From DATNIB01 sp035604685 (GTDB taxonomy: Bacteria; Actinomycetota; Acidimicrobiia; Acidimicrobiales; RAAP-2): a DNA stretch of 64,000 nucleotides. The first letter of the stretch is position 1. Each line of letters opens with the position of its first letter. The notes beneath the pieces are model-generated. The model worked only from the letters and a program-made list of their open reading frames with translations, ran no database searches and was not told the origin of the DNA. Of the stretch, positions 8,877-17,337 are shown piece after piece. Position numbers and translations under genes: made by a program. Where the stretch lies: positions 1-64,000 of the forward strand of contig DATNIB010000001.1 in NCBI GenBank assembly GCA_035604685.1, in the 5' to 3' direction.

Positions 8877-10832
8877 ATGGACTCGCTCTGGGAGCGCGTC
8901 GAACTCCTGCTCGGATCGGTGAGCAAGCCCGCCCGCTACGTCGGGGGAGAGCAGGGGGCGCGCGACGTGGTGCACCGCGCCGGGGCCGTGGCCTGGCTCC
9001 TCATCTACCCCGACACCTATGAGATCGGGTTGCCCAACCAGGGCCTGCAGATCCTCTACGAGCTGCTGAACGACCGGGACGACGCGGTGGCCGAGCGCAC
9101 CTACGCGCCGTGGGTGGACATGGAAGCGGCCATGCGGTCGGCAGGCGTCCCGCTGTTCAGCGTCGAGAACCACCTGGCCGCGCGCGCGTTCGACGTCCTC
9201 GCCTTCAACCTCTCGGCCGAGCTCGTCTACACGAACGTGCTCAACCTGATCGACCTGGCGGGGCTGCCGGTCCGCCGCGCCGAGCGTGAGGGCGGCGATC
9301 CGCTGGTGCTGGCCGGCGGGCACTGCGCCTTCAACCCCGAACCCCTGGCCGACTTCGTCGACGCGTTCGTCCTGGGGGACGGCGAGGAGGTGGTCGGGGA
9401 GATCAACGCGGTGCTCGGCCCCTGGAAGGCCGGAGCCCGCCGGGTCGAGGACCGCCGACGGGTGCTCGCCGCACTGGCCGGTGTCGAGGGGGTCTATGTC
9501 CCCAGCCTCTACGACGCGTCGTTCGCCGAGGGCCGCCTGGTCGGCGTGACCCCCCGGGGGCCCCAGGTGCCGGCCGTCGTGCACAAGCGGACGGTGGCCG
9601 ACCTGGCGGAGTGGCCCTACCCGCGCCAGCAGCTGGTCCCGCTCACCGAGGTCGTCCACGACCGCCTGAACGTCGAGGTCTTCCGGGGCTGCACCAGGGG
9701 CTGTCGCTTCTGCCAGGCGGGCATGATCACGCGTCCGGTGCGCGAGCGTCCGGCGGCCCAAGTCCAAGAGATGGTGCACGCCGGGCTGGAGCGAACGGGC
9801 TACGACGAGGTCGCGCTCACGTCGCTGTCCACGGCCGACTTCTCGGGCATCGAGTCGACGGTGCGCGACATCGTCCAGGACCCCCGCCACGGTCGGCGCG
9901 TCGCCGTCAGCCTGCCCAGCCTGCGGGTGGACGCCTTCACCGTCGGCACCGCCGCCCAGATCGGCCAGGTGAAGCGCACCGGCCTCACCTTCGCGCCCGA
10001 GGGCGGCACCTGGCGGATGCGCAAGGTGATCAACAAGCTGATTCGCGAAGAGGACCTCTACGGGGCGGTGGACGCGGCCTTCAGCCAGGGCTGGCGGCGG
10101 ATCAAGCTCTACTTCCTGATCGGCCTGCCGACCGAGCGCGACGAGGACGTGCTCGGCATCGCGGAGCTCGGGGCGCGCTGCGTGGAGATCGGCCGCCGCT
10201 ACCAGCGCGGGGTCACCGTGACCGCCTCGGTCGGGGGCTTCGTACCCAAGGCGCAGACGCCGTTCCAGTGGTTCGGGCAGGACACGATCGAAGAGCTGGC
10301 GCGCAAGGTCATCCTGCTGCGCAACGCCTGCCGGGGCGTGAAGGGACTCACGCTGCGTTGGCACGACCCCGAGGCGACGGCCGTCGAGGGAATCGCGAGC
10401 CGCGGCGATCGGCGCGTGGGCGCCGTCATCGAGCGCGTCTGGCGGGCCGGGGGCACCTTCCAGGAGTGGACGGAGCGCTTCGACCTCTCGCTGTGGCAGG
10501 AGGCGCTGGCGGCCGAGGGCCTGTCGCTCGAGTCCGTGGTCTACCGCGATCGATCAGAGGACGAGGCCCTGCCCTGGGACCACCTCTCGGCCGGCCTGCA
10601 TCGGGACTTCCTCTGGTCGGACTGGCAGGAGGCCCTGGCCGGCACCGGGGTGGAGGACTGTCGCTGGACCCCTTGCTACGACTGCGGCGCCTGCACCGAG
10701 TACGGGGTCGAGCACGTCGTCGCCTCGGCCCTGCCCCCGGCCGGCGGCAGCCAGGGGACCGGCCAGGACCTGAGGACGGGCGACCGGGTGCCCGTCCGCT
10801 TCGTCACGGCCGTGGGCGCCGGGCGCCAGTGA
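8877..10832 (+). CDS. TIGR03960-type radical SAM protein with B12-binding-like N-terminus
   Basis: A 651-residue radical SAM protein of unknown substrate. The N-terminal 220 or so residues resemble a cobalamin-binding Rossmann domain (AWLLIYPDTYEIGLPNQG start, then VLAGGHCAFNPEPLADFVDAFVLGDGEE). The radical SAM core has the cluster motif C272-x3-C276-x2-C279 in FRGCTRGCRFCQAG and continues with TFAPEGGT and LYFLIGLPTE. The C-terminus carries another cysteine group, CYDCGACTEYG. ATG 8877 follows a leaderless-type -10. It overlaps the DUF2344 gene by 1 bp. In many Gram-positive genomes this pair precedes the RNase E/G and rplU-rpmA genes, hinting at an RNA or ribosome role (inference). Confidence 0.87.
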   Translation: MDSLWERVELLLGSVSKPARYVGGEQGARDVVHRAGAVAWLLIYPDTYEIGLPNQGLQILYELLNDRDDAVAERTYAPWVDMEAAMRSAGVPLFSVENHLAARAFDVLAFNLSAELVYTNVLNLIDLAGLPVRRAEREGGDPLVLAGGHCAFNPEPLADFVDAFVLGDGEEVVGEINAVLGPWKAGARRVEDRRRVLAALAGVEGVYVPSLYDASFAEGRLVGVTPRGPQVPAVVHKRTVADLAEWPYPRQQLVPLTEVVHDRLNVEVFRGCTRGCRFCQAGMITRPVRERPAAQVQEMVHAGLERTGYDEVALTSLSTADFSGIESTVRDIVQDPRHGRRVAVSLPSLRVDAFTVGTAAQIGQVKRTGLTFAPEGGTWRMRKVINKLIREEDLYGAVDAAFSQGWRRIKLYFLIGLPTERDEDVLGIAELGARCVEIGRRYQRGVTVTASVGGFVPKAQTPFQWFGQDTIEELARKVILLRNACRGVKGLTLRWHDPEATAVEGIASRGDRRVGAVIERVWRAGGTFQEWTERFDLSLWQEALAAEGLSLESVVYRDRSEDEALPWDHLSAGLHRDFLWSDWQEALAGTGVEDCRWTPCYDCGACTEYGVEHVVASALPPAGGSQGTGQDLRTGDRVPVRFVTAVGAGRQ

Positions 10833-11614
10833 TGGTCGACGCCGTCCGGTTCCGGTTCGCCAAGCAGGGGAAGGTCCGCTTCACCAGCCACCGGGACCTG
10901 GCCCGGATGTGGGAGCGGGCGCTCCGGCGCAGCGGGCTCCCCGTCGCCTGGACCCAGGGGTTCTCGCCCCGCCTCCAGATCAGCTTCGGCCTGGCGCTGC
11001 CCACCGGGTGCGAGTCGGTGGCCGAGTACCTGGACGTCCATCTGCCCGACGGCGGGGCGGCGGCCTGGGGCCTCTCGGTGCCCGAGGCCGGCCGGGGCGG
11101 TGGGGCGGCGACGCTCTGCGCCAGGCTGTCCTCGCTCCTGCCCGAAGGGGTCGAGGTGACCGCGGCCGAGGCCGTCGCGGGTGGCCGGGGCTCGCTGCAG
11201 CAAGAAGTAACATCGTGTGCCTGGGAGTTGGAGGTGCTCGGTTTGGCTGCAGGGGATGTCGCGGGGAGGGTCGAGCGGTTCCTCGACGCTCCGAGCGTCC
11301 TCGTGCGGCGTGAGCGCAAGGGCCGACTGGACGAGGATGACCTTCGCCCGGCCGTGCGCTCGCTGAGCGTGGTCGGTCCCGCCGCTTCGGGGCCCGACGG
11401 AACACCCGGTTCCCGTCTCCAAGCCGAGCTGGCGACCCACCCGCGCGGGGTCCGTCCAGCGGAGCTGATGCAAGGGCTCGGGACCGATCTGGTCCTGCGA
11501 CGAGCCTGTAGGACGCAACAGTGGATAGAGCGTGACGGTGTCCGATTCGAGCCGCTGGTCACCACCGGCCCCTCCGTCGACACCGATGCTCCGCACGCCC
11601 GGCGTGCGTCATGA
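10832..11614 (+). CDS. DUF2344 / TIGR03936 family protein
   Basis: Partner of the preceding radical SAM protein; the two occur side by side in many bacteria and are fused in some. The 260-residue product begins VRFRFAKQGKVRFTSHRDLARMWERALRR and continues PVAWTQGFSPRLQISFGLALPTG, the conserved family core. Its biochemical role is not known. ATG 10832 overlaps the upstream TGA, indicating translational coupling. It ends 24 bp before the RNase E/G gene. Confidence 0.85.
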   Translation: MVDAVRFRFAKQGKVRFTSHRDLARMWERALRRSGLPVAWTQGFSPRLQISFGLALPTGCESVAEYLDVHLPDGGAAAWGLSVPEAGRGGGAATLCARLSSLLPEGVEVTAAEAVAGGRGSLQQEVTSCAWELEVLGLAAGDVAGRVERFLDAPSVLVRRERKGRLDEDDLRPAVRSLSVVGPAASGPDGTPGSRLQAELATHPRGVRPAELMQGLGTDLVLRRACRTQQWIERDGVRFEPLVTTGPSVDTDAPHARRAS

Positions 11615-11638
11615 CGAAGTCGAGGAGGGGTTCCCCTC

Positions 11639-13306
11639 ATGTCCAACACGCAGAGCGGCTCGCCCGGAACGGGCGCGGCCGACATGAGCCCGCGCCCGAA
11701 CGGGGCCGGCTCACCCGACGGCGCCCCCCCGGAGGCGACGCCACCCGCTGAGGCCGCCCCGCGGGGCGAGCTCGGCGCGCTGGCGCCCCCCCGACCGCGC
11801 ATCGGTGACACCCGCCCGGCACGCCCGGTCGCCCCGGCCCCGGTCGAACCGCCGGTCGGCACCCGGGCGTCGGCCGTCCGCGGCACGACGCTGGCGCCGC
11901 TCGTCCCGGCGACCGACGAGCGGGAGGAGTACGAGGCCGACGAGAACGGGGCCGAGGAAAACGCCAAGGCCGAGGGCCCGGGCGCCCGCCGCCCGCGCGC
12001 CCGTCGTCGCAGCAGCCGGGATCGCAAGGGCAAGTCGGTCGGTCGCTACCTCGTCTGCGTCTCGGTGCGGCCGCACGCCACCCAGATCGCCATGCTCGAG
12101 GGACGCACGCTGGTCGAGCACTACGTCTCGCGCGCCGCCGACGAGACGACCCAGATCGACGGCAACATCTACTGGGGCCGCGTCCAGAACGTGTTGCCCG
12201 GCATGGAGGCGGCGTTCATCGACATCGGGGTGCCCAAGAACGCGGTCCTCTACCGGGGCGACGTCCGCTACGACCGAGACGACATCGAAGGGGGCTCGAC
12301 CAGTTCGGCCCGGATCGAGGACGTGCTGCGCCCCGGCCAGAGCATCCTCTGCCAGGTCACGAAGAACCCGATCGGCGCCAAGGGCGCCCGCCTGACCCAG
12401 GAGGTCTCGATCCCGGGTCGCTTCGCCGTCCTCGTTCCCAACTCGAGCGCCTTCGGCATCTCCAAGCGCTTGGGCGACAACGAGCGCAAGCGTCTGCGGC
12501 GGATCATCGACGACGTGCGGCCCGAGGGTCACGGACTCATCGTGCGCACGGCGGCCGAGGGGGCCTCCTTCGAGGAGCTCGAACGCGACGTGCAGGGGCT
12601 GCTGGAGAAGTGGGTGGCCATCGAGGCGGCCTCCCGGCGCTCCGACCAGCCCCGCCTCTTGTACCGGGAACCCGATCTGGCGGTCCGGATGCTGCGCGAG
12701 GAGCTGAACGCCGAGTACCGCGCCGTGGTCATCGACGACCGCGACCTCTACGAACAGGTGCGCGACTACGTGGACACGGTGAGCCCGGAGCTGGCCGACC
12801 GGGTCGAGTTCTACGACCCCGACACAGAGCCCCTCCCCATCTTCGAGCGCTACCACATCCACGAGCAGCTGCATAAGGCGGTCGACCGCAAGGTGTGGTT
12901 GCCGTCCGGCGGGTCGCTCATCATCGAGCGCACCGAGGCGTTGACCGTGATCGACGTCAACACCGGCAAGAACGTGGGCAAGACCAGCCTGGAGGAGACC
13001 GTCTACCGCAACAACCTGGAGGCGGCCGAGGAGGTGGCGCGCCAGCTGCGCCTGCGCGACATCGGCGGCATCATCGTCATCGACTTCATCGACATGGAGA
13101 TCCGCGAGAACCGCGAGAAGGTCTCGGCCGCCCTGCGCACCGCGCTCTCCCGGGACAAGACCCGGACCCAGGTCTTCGACATCTCCGAGCTGGGTCTCGT
13201 CGAGATGACCCGCAAGCGCATCTCCGAGGGCCTGCTCGAGTCGCTGTCGACCGTCTGCGAGACCTGCGCGGGCCGCGGCGTCATCATCGACCAGGACATC
13301 TTGTAG
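11639..13306 (+). CDS. rng: ribonuclease E/G family endoribonuclease
   Basis: Single-strand-specific endoribonuclease for rRNA maturation and mRNA decay. The 555-residue protein has an Ala/Pro/Arg-rich disordered N-terminus of about 130 residues, an S1 domain (IYWGRVQNVLPGMEAAFIDIG), the 5'-sensor and RNase H-like region, and the DNase I-like catalytic site with metal-binding aspartates in TVIDVNTGKN and IIVIDFIDM. It ends with the zinc-link cysteines CETCAGRG. ATG 11639 is preceded by GAGGAGGGG. It lacks the long C-terminal scaffold of E. coli RNase E, so RNase G or actinobacterial RNase E/G is the safer name. Confidence 0.93.
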   Translation: MSNTQSGSPGTGAADMSPRPNGAGSPDGAPPEATPPAEAAPRGELGALAPPRPRIGDTRPARPVAPAPVEPPVGTRASAVRGTTLAPLVPATDEREEYEADENGAEENAKAEGPGARRPRARRRSSRDRKGKSVGRYLVCVSVRPHATQIAMLEGRTLVEHYVSRAADETTQIDGNIYWGRVQNVLPGMEAAFIDIGVPKNAVLYRGDVRYDRDDIEGGSTSSARIEDVLRPGQSILCQVTKNPIGAKGARLTQEVSIPGRFAVLVPNSSAFGISKRLGDNERKRLRRIIDDVRPEGHGLIVRTAAEGASFEELERDVQGLLEKWVAIEAASRRSDQPRLLYREPDLAVRMLREELNAEYRAVVIDDRDLYEQVRDYVDTVSPELADRVEFYDPDTEPLPIFERYHIHEQLHKAVDRKVWLPSGGSLIIERTEALTVIDVNTGKNVGKTSLEETVYRNNLEAAEEVARQLRLRDIGGIIVIDFIDMEIRENREKVSAALRTALSRDKTRTQVFDISELGLVEMTRKRISEGLLESLSTVCETCAGRGVIIDQDIL

Positions 13307-13311
13307 TGTCC

Positions 13312-13326
13312 GGGCCGCTTCGGCCC
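13312..13326 (+). terminator. short hairpin after RNase E/G gene
   Basis: GGGCCG (13312-13317), loop CTT, CGGCCC (13321-13326) directly after the stop codon. There is no T-run, so it is a candidate pause or terminator. The rest of the 187-bp gap before rplU holds no gene; it has a TAACAT hexamer at 13479-13484, 9 nt before the rplU ATG, which may be the rplU -10. Confidence 0.3.
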
Positions 13327-13493
13327 TGGTGCGGCTCACCGGGCTGCAGCAGGCGCCGAGAGCCGTTCGGTGAGGAGGCGAGCGCGAGCGGGCACCGCGA
13401 GTCGATGCCGGCGTTCGTCCCGTAGCAGCGCTCGAATTGCATGTCGGGCACCCAGGCGGGGGTCCCGTGCGGTTCGGGTAACATGGCCAGCTC

Positions 13494-13841
13494 ATGTACG
13501 CGGTGATCCGGACCGGAGGCAAGCAGGAGCGCGTGGCCGAGGGCCAGACGCTGCGCGTGGAGCTCCTGGGTGAGCCGGCCGGCAGCGACGTCTCCTTCGA
13601 GCCCGTCCTCCTGGTGGACGGCGACACGGTGTTGGCGACGCCCGACCAGCTGGCCGGCGCCAGCGTGGTGGGCCGGGTACTGGGCGAGGAGGCCGGCCCC
13701 AAGATCCGGGCGATGACCTACAAGTCCAAGTCCAACCAGCGCCGCCGCTGGGGGCACCGCCAGCACTACTCGACGATCGAGATCACCGGCATCTCCGCCC
13801 CGTCGGCCCCGGCCGGCCGCAAGCGCGCCACCGGCGCCTGA
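13494..13841 (+). CDS. rplU: 50S ribosomal protein bL21
   Basis: Large-subunit protein bound to 23S rRNA. The 115-residue product begins YAVIRTGGKQERVAEGQ, the bL21 signature, and carries the RRRWGHRQHYSTIEIT motif near the C-terminus. The family is usually about 103 residues; the excess is a short Ala/Pro/Lys tail. ATG 13494 has no good Shine-Dalgarno sequence but has a TAACAT -10-like box 9 nt upstream. rpmA follows after 15 bp, as in nearly all bacteria. Confidence 0.97.
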   Translation: MYAVIRTGGKQERVAEGQTLRVELLGEPAGSDVSFEPVLLVDGDTVLATPDQLAGASVVGRVLGEEAGPKIRAMTYKSKSNQRRRWGHRQHYSTIEITGISAPSAPAGRKRATGA

Positions 13842-13856
13842 ACCGAGGAGCTCACC

Positions 13857-14108
13857 GTGTCCAAGACCAAGGGTGGCGGTTCGACCCGCAACGGCCGCGA
13901 CTCGAACGCCCAGCGCCTCGGCGTGAAGACCTTCGACGGCACCGCGGTCAACGCGGGCTCGATCCTGGTGCGCCAGCGCGGCACCCGCATCCACCCGGGG
14001 CGCAACGTCGGGCGCGGGGGCGACGACACGCTGTTCGCGCTCGCCACGGGCACCGTGAAGTTCGGCTCCCGGCGCGGCCGCAAGCTGGTCGACGTCCTGA
14101 CGGACTAG
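13857..14108 (+). CDS. rpmA: 50S ribosomal protein bL27
   Basis: Small basic protein near the peptidyl-transferase centre. The 83-residue sequence [23 protein letters not shown], then [21 protein letters not shown] and [10 protein letters not shown], is unmistakable bL27. GTG 13857 is preceded by GAGGAG. The N-terminus has no Firmicutes-type cleavable extension. Confidence 0.97.
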   Translation: MSKTKGGGSTRNGRDSNAQRLGVKTFDGTAVNAGSILVRQRGTRIHPGRNVGRGGDDTLFALATGTVKFGSRRGRKLVDVLTD

Positions 14109-14160
14109 GCCTTCGGCCGGCGCGAGCTGGCCTTTCGTCGGGGGCCGGGGCCACGGGCCG

Positions 14161-14166
14161 TAGGAT
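14161..14166 (+). promoter_or_regulatory. -10 element for leaderless dtxR-like gene
   Basis: TAGGAT followed by a 7-nt spacer and GTG 14174. No Shine-Dalgarno sequence is present, which fits a leaderless transcript and a promoter separate from rplU-rpmA. Confidence 0.55.
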
Positions 14167-14173
14167 CGGCGAC

Positions 14174-14848
14174 GTGGACCGCGCAGAAGAGGGCTTTCAC
14201 CCACCGGTCGAGGAGTACCTCGAGGCGGTCCACGCCCTGAAGGAGCAGGGCACGCCCGTGATCCAGGCGCGCCTCGCCGAGCGGCTCGGCCGCTCGGCCC
14301 CCTCGGTCTCCGAGATGGTCGACCGTCTGGCCGACGAGGGCTACGTCCGGCGCGACGGCCGCACCGTCGAGCTCACGCCCAAGGGCTCGGCGTTGGCCGC
14401 CAAGGTGGTCCGCAAGCACCGCCTGGCCGAGCGACTGCTGGTCGACATCATCGGCCTCGAGTGGCACAAGGTCCACGAGGAGGCGGGGCGCTGGGAGCAC
14501 GTCATCTCCGACGACGTCGAGGCACGCCTCGTCATCCTGCTCGGCGACCCGGCCACCTGTCCCCACGGCAACCCGATCCCGGGCTCGACGACGGCCCCCT
14601 CCGAGGAGGTCCAGCGCCCGCTGGCCGAGGTGACACCCGGAACGCGCGTGCGCCTCGAGCGGATCTCAGAGGAAGTGGAGATCGACATGCGCTCCCTCGT
14701 CTACCTCGACGAGCACGGCTTCACGCCGGGGGCGACCGCCCTCGTCACCTCGCGCGCTCCCGACGGCACGCTCGTCCTCGAGGTGGGGGCGTCGACCGTG
14801 GCCTTCGGCTCGGAGCTCTCCCGCCGCCTCTACGTCGCCGTCGCCTGA
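14174..14848 (+). CDS. DtxR/MntR-family metal-dependent transcriptional regulator
   Basis: Represses iron- or manganese-linked genes when metal is bound. The 224 residues start with a winged helix (HPPVEEYLEAVHALKEQG, then QARLAERLGRSAPSVSEMVDRL as recognition helix), followed by the dimerisation domain with HRLAERLLVDIIGLEWHKVHEEAGRWEHVISDDVE, where the DtxR metal ligands normally lie (His and Glu residues present, Cys replaced). A C-terminal FeoA/SH3-like domain follows (about 150-224). Whether it senses Fe or Mn cannot be read here. It sits between rpmA and obg with its own leaderless-type promoter. Confidence 0.88.
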   Translation: MDRAEEGFHPPVEEYLEAVHALKEQGTPVIQARLAERLGRSAPSVSEMVDRLADEGYVRRDGRTVELTPKGSALAAKVVRKHRLAERLLVDIIGLEWHKVHEEAGRWEHVISDDVEARLVILLGDPATCPHGNPIPGSTTAPSEEVQRPLAEVTPGTRVRLERISEEVEIDMRSLVYLDEHGFTPGATALVTSRAPDGTLVLEVGASTVAFGSELSRRLYVAVA

Positions 14849-14860
14849 GCGGCGGGCGTC

Positions 14861-16204
14861 ATGTCCGGCTTCGTCGACGAGGCGCAGCTCCACGCGAAGG
14901 CCGGTGACGGCGGCGCGGGCGCCGTCTCCTTCCGGCGCGAGGCCCACGTCGACCGGGGCGGTCCCGACGGCGGGGACGGCGGGCGGGGTGGGGACGTCTG
15001 GCTGGTCTCGACCAACAACCAGGCCTCGCTCCTCGGGTTCCGCGACCATCCGCACCGGCGGGCGACCGACGGGGTGCACGGGCAGGGGAAGCGCAAGCAC
15101 GGCGCCCGCGGGCCCGACCTCGAGGTCCCCGTGCCGGTCGGCACGGTCGTGCGCGACCGGAACGGGGAGGTCCTCTGCGACCTGGCCACGCCCGGCGAGC
15201 GCTGGTTGGCGGCCGAGGGCGGTCGCGGCGGGCGCGGGAACGCCCGGTTCCTCTCCAACCGCCGGCGCGCGCCGGCGTTCGGCGAGCAGGGCGAGCGCGG
15301 CGAGGAGCGCTGGCTCGGGATCGAGCTCAAGCTCATGGCCGACGTCGCGCTGGTGGGGTTTCCGAACGTCGGTAAGTCGACGCTGATCTCGGTCGTCTCG
15401 GCGGCCAAGCCCAAGATCGCCGACTATCCCTTCACCACCCTCGAGCCCAACCTGGGCGTGGTCCGCGTCGGCGACCCCTCGAGCCGCGACCTGGTGGAGT
15501 TCGTCATGGCGGACATCCCGGGCCTGGTGGAGGGCGCGGCCGAGGGCCGCGGCCTCGGGCACCGGTTCCTCCGGCACATCGAGCGCGCCCGGGTCCTCGT
15601 GATCCTGCTCGACTTGGCGCCGGTCGACGGCACGACACCCTCGACCCAGCTGTCGGTCCTCCTGGACGAACTCGGCCGCTACCAACCGGACCTCCTCGAG
15701 CGCCCGCGCCTCGTGCTCGGCTCCAAGGCCGACCTGCTGGTGGGCGACCGGGCGGTCGACCCGGCCTGCGAGTTGGTTCTCTCGGCCGTCACCGGGGCCG
15801 GCGTGCCGGCGCTGCTCGGTCGGTTGGCCACCCTCGTCCGCGCGGCCCGCGCGGCCGACGAGGTGCCAATGACCTCGGTCGTCGTCCACCGGCCCCTGCC
15901 AGAGGGGATCGGCGTCGAGCGGCTCGGTCCGGGCCGTTGGGAGATCACCGGACGGGCCGCCGTGCGCGCCGTGGCGCTGTCGGACCTGAACGACCCCGGC
16001 GCGCTCGAAGAGGCGCTCGGGCGGTTGGGGCGCCTCGGCGTGGACCGGGCCCTCGAGCGGGCGGGGGCGGCCGACGGCGACGAGGTCGAGGTGGGCGAGC
16101 TGTCGTTCACCTGGTACCGGGACGAGTCGGCCGCGCCCGTCGCCGCGCTCCCCGGCACGCCGAGACGGCGCCGCAGCGGTTCGGGCCGCAGGGGCGCGTC
16201 GTGA
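14861..16204 (+). CDS. obg: GTPase ObgE/CgtA
   Basis: Ribosome-associated GTPase for 50S assembly and stress control. The 447-residue protein has the glycine-rich Obg fold (about 1-158: KAGDGGAGAVSFRREAH, GGDGGRGGDVWLV), the G domain with G1 GFPNVGKST, G3 DIPGLVEGAAEGRGLGHRFLRH, G4 and G5 (SAVTGAGV), and a C-terminal OCT domain. The G4 box reads SKAD where NKxD is usual, a change at the guanine-contacting asparagine. The gene ends in a basic tail and overlaps proB by 4 bp (GTGA). obg-proB-proA is a common actinobacterial order. Confidence 0.95.
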   Translation: MSGFVDEAQLHAKAGDGGAGAVSFRREAHVDRGGPDGGDGGRGGDVWLVSTNNQASLLGFRDHPHRRATDGVHGQGKRKHGARGPDLEVPVPVGTVVRDRNGEVLCDLATPGERWLAAEGGRGGRGNARFLSNRRRAPAFGEQGERGEERWLGIELKLMADVALVGFPNVGKSTLISVVSAAKPKIADYPFTTLEPNLGVVRVGDPSSRDLVEFVMADIPGLVEGAAEGRGLGHRFLRHIERARVLVILLDLAPVDGTTPSTQLSVLLDELGRYQPDLLERPRLVLGSKADLLVGDRAVDPACELVLSAVTGAGVPALLGRLATLVRAARAADEVPMTSVVVHRPLPEGIGVERLGPGRWEITGRAAVRAVALSDLNDPGALEEALGRLGRLGVDRALERAGAADGDEVEVGELSFTWYRDESAAPVAALPGTPRRRRSGSGRRGAS

Positions 16205-17310
16205 GGGCCGGCCAGCGGACGATCGTGGTGAAGGTGGGCTCCTCGTCGGTGACGACGGCCGCGGGCACGACCGACGCGGCCGTCATCGGGCGCATCTGCG
16301 ACGAGGTGGCGGCGCTGCGCGCCGAGGGCCACACCGTGGTCGTCGTGACCTCGGGCGCCATCACCGCGGGCTGGTCGGCGCTCGGGCGGGCCGGGCCGCG
16401 GCCGAGCGACCCCGCCGTGCTCCAGGCCGTGTCGGCCGTCGGCCAGAGCCAGCTGATGACGAGCTGGCAGGAGGGCTTCGCGGGTCACTCCCTGCTCGTC
16501 GGCCAGGTGCTGCTGGCGCCGCTCGACTTCGTGCACCGCCAGCAGTACCTGCACGCGCGCGGCACCCTTTCGCATCTCATCGACCTCGGCGTGGTGCCGG
16601 TCATCAACGAGAACGACGCCGTGGCCGACGAGGAGATCCGCTTCGGGGACAACGACCGCCTGGCCGCGCTCGTGGCCCACCTGGTGCGCGCCGACCTGCT
16701 GGTCCTCCTCACCGACGCGCCGGGCCTCCTCACGGCCGACCCGCGGCGCTCGGCCGAGGCGTCGCTCATCGAAGAGGTCCTGGAGATCGACCACACCCTG
16801 GAGGCGTTGGCCGGCGGTTCGACCAGCGCGGTCGGGAGCGGCGGCATGGCCTCCAAGCTGGCCGCGGCCAAGATCGCCACCTGGTCGGGCGTGGAAACGG
16901 TCATCGCCGACGCCGGGCGGACGGGCGTGCTGGCGGCGATCCTCTCGGGCGCGCCCGGCGCGGGCACCGTCTTTCGGGCCCGCAGCTCCCGGCTGTCGGC
17001 CCGCAAGCTGTGGATCGCCTTCGCCCTCGGCTCCTCGGGCTCGGTCGTGGTCGACGACGGGGCCCGGCGGGCGCTGGTCGAGTGGAACCGCTCGCTGCTG
17101 GCGGCCGGCGTCCTGTCGGTGACCGGCGACTTCTCGCCCGACGACGCCGTCGAGATCGTCCTGGTCGACGGGACGGTCATCGCCAAGGGCCTCATCCGCT
17201 ACCCGGCCCGCCGCGCCGGCGAATGGGTCGGGCGCCGCAGCGAGGAGCTGCCCGCGGACCTTCCCGGAGAGGTCGTCCACCGGGACGACCTGGTGGTCCT
17301 CGGCCAGTAG
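16201..17310 (+). CDS. proB: glutamate 5-kinase
   Basis: First step of proline synthesis: phosphorylates glutamate to glutamyl-5-phosphate. The 369 residues comprise an amino-acid-kinase domain (TIVVKVGSSSVTT, VVVTSGAITAGW, PVINENDAVADEEIRFGDND, GSGGMASKLAAAKIA) and a C-terminal PUA domain (RKLWIAFALGSSG onward). GTG 16201 overlaps the obg stop. proA follows after 27 bp, but with its own -10. Confidence 0.96.
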   Translation: MRAGQRTIVVKVGSSSVTTAAGTTDAAVIGRICDEVAALRAEGHTVVVVTSGAITAGWSALGRAGPRPSDPAVLQAVSAVGQSQLMTSWQEGFAGHSLLVGQVLLAPLDFVHRQQYLHARGTLSHLIDLGVVPVINENDAVADEEIRFGDNDRLAALVAHLVRADLLVLLTDAPGLLTADPRRSAEASLIEEVLEIDHTLEALAGGSTSAVGSGGMASKLAAAKIATWSGVETVIADAGRTGVLAAILSGAPGAGTVFRARSSRLSARKLWIAFALGSSGSVVVDDGARRALVEWNRSLLAAGVLSVTGDFSPDDAVEIVLVDGTVIAKGLIRYPARRAGEWVGRRSEELPADLPGEVVHRDDLVVLGQ

Positions 17311-17325
17311 GGGGAGGGCCGGCGG

Positions 17326-17331
17326 TAGGCT
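17326..17331 (+). promoter_or_regulatory. -10 element for leaderless proA
   Basis: TAGGCT ends 6 nt before the proA GTG at 17338. No Shine-Dalgarno sequence. It suggests that proA can be transcribed independently of proB. Confidence 0.55.
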
Positions 17332-17337
17332 GGTCCG

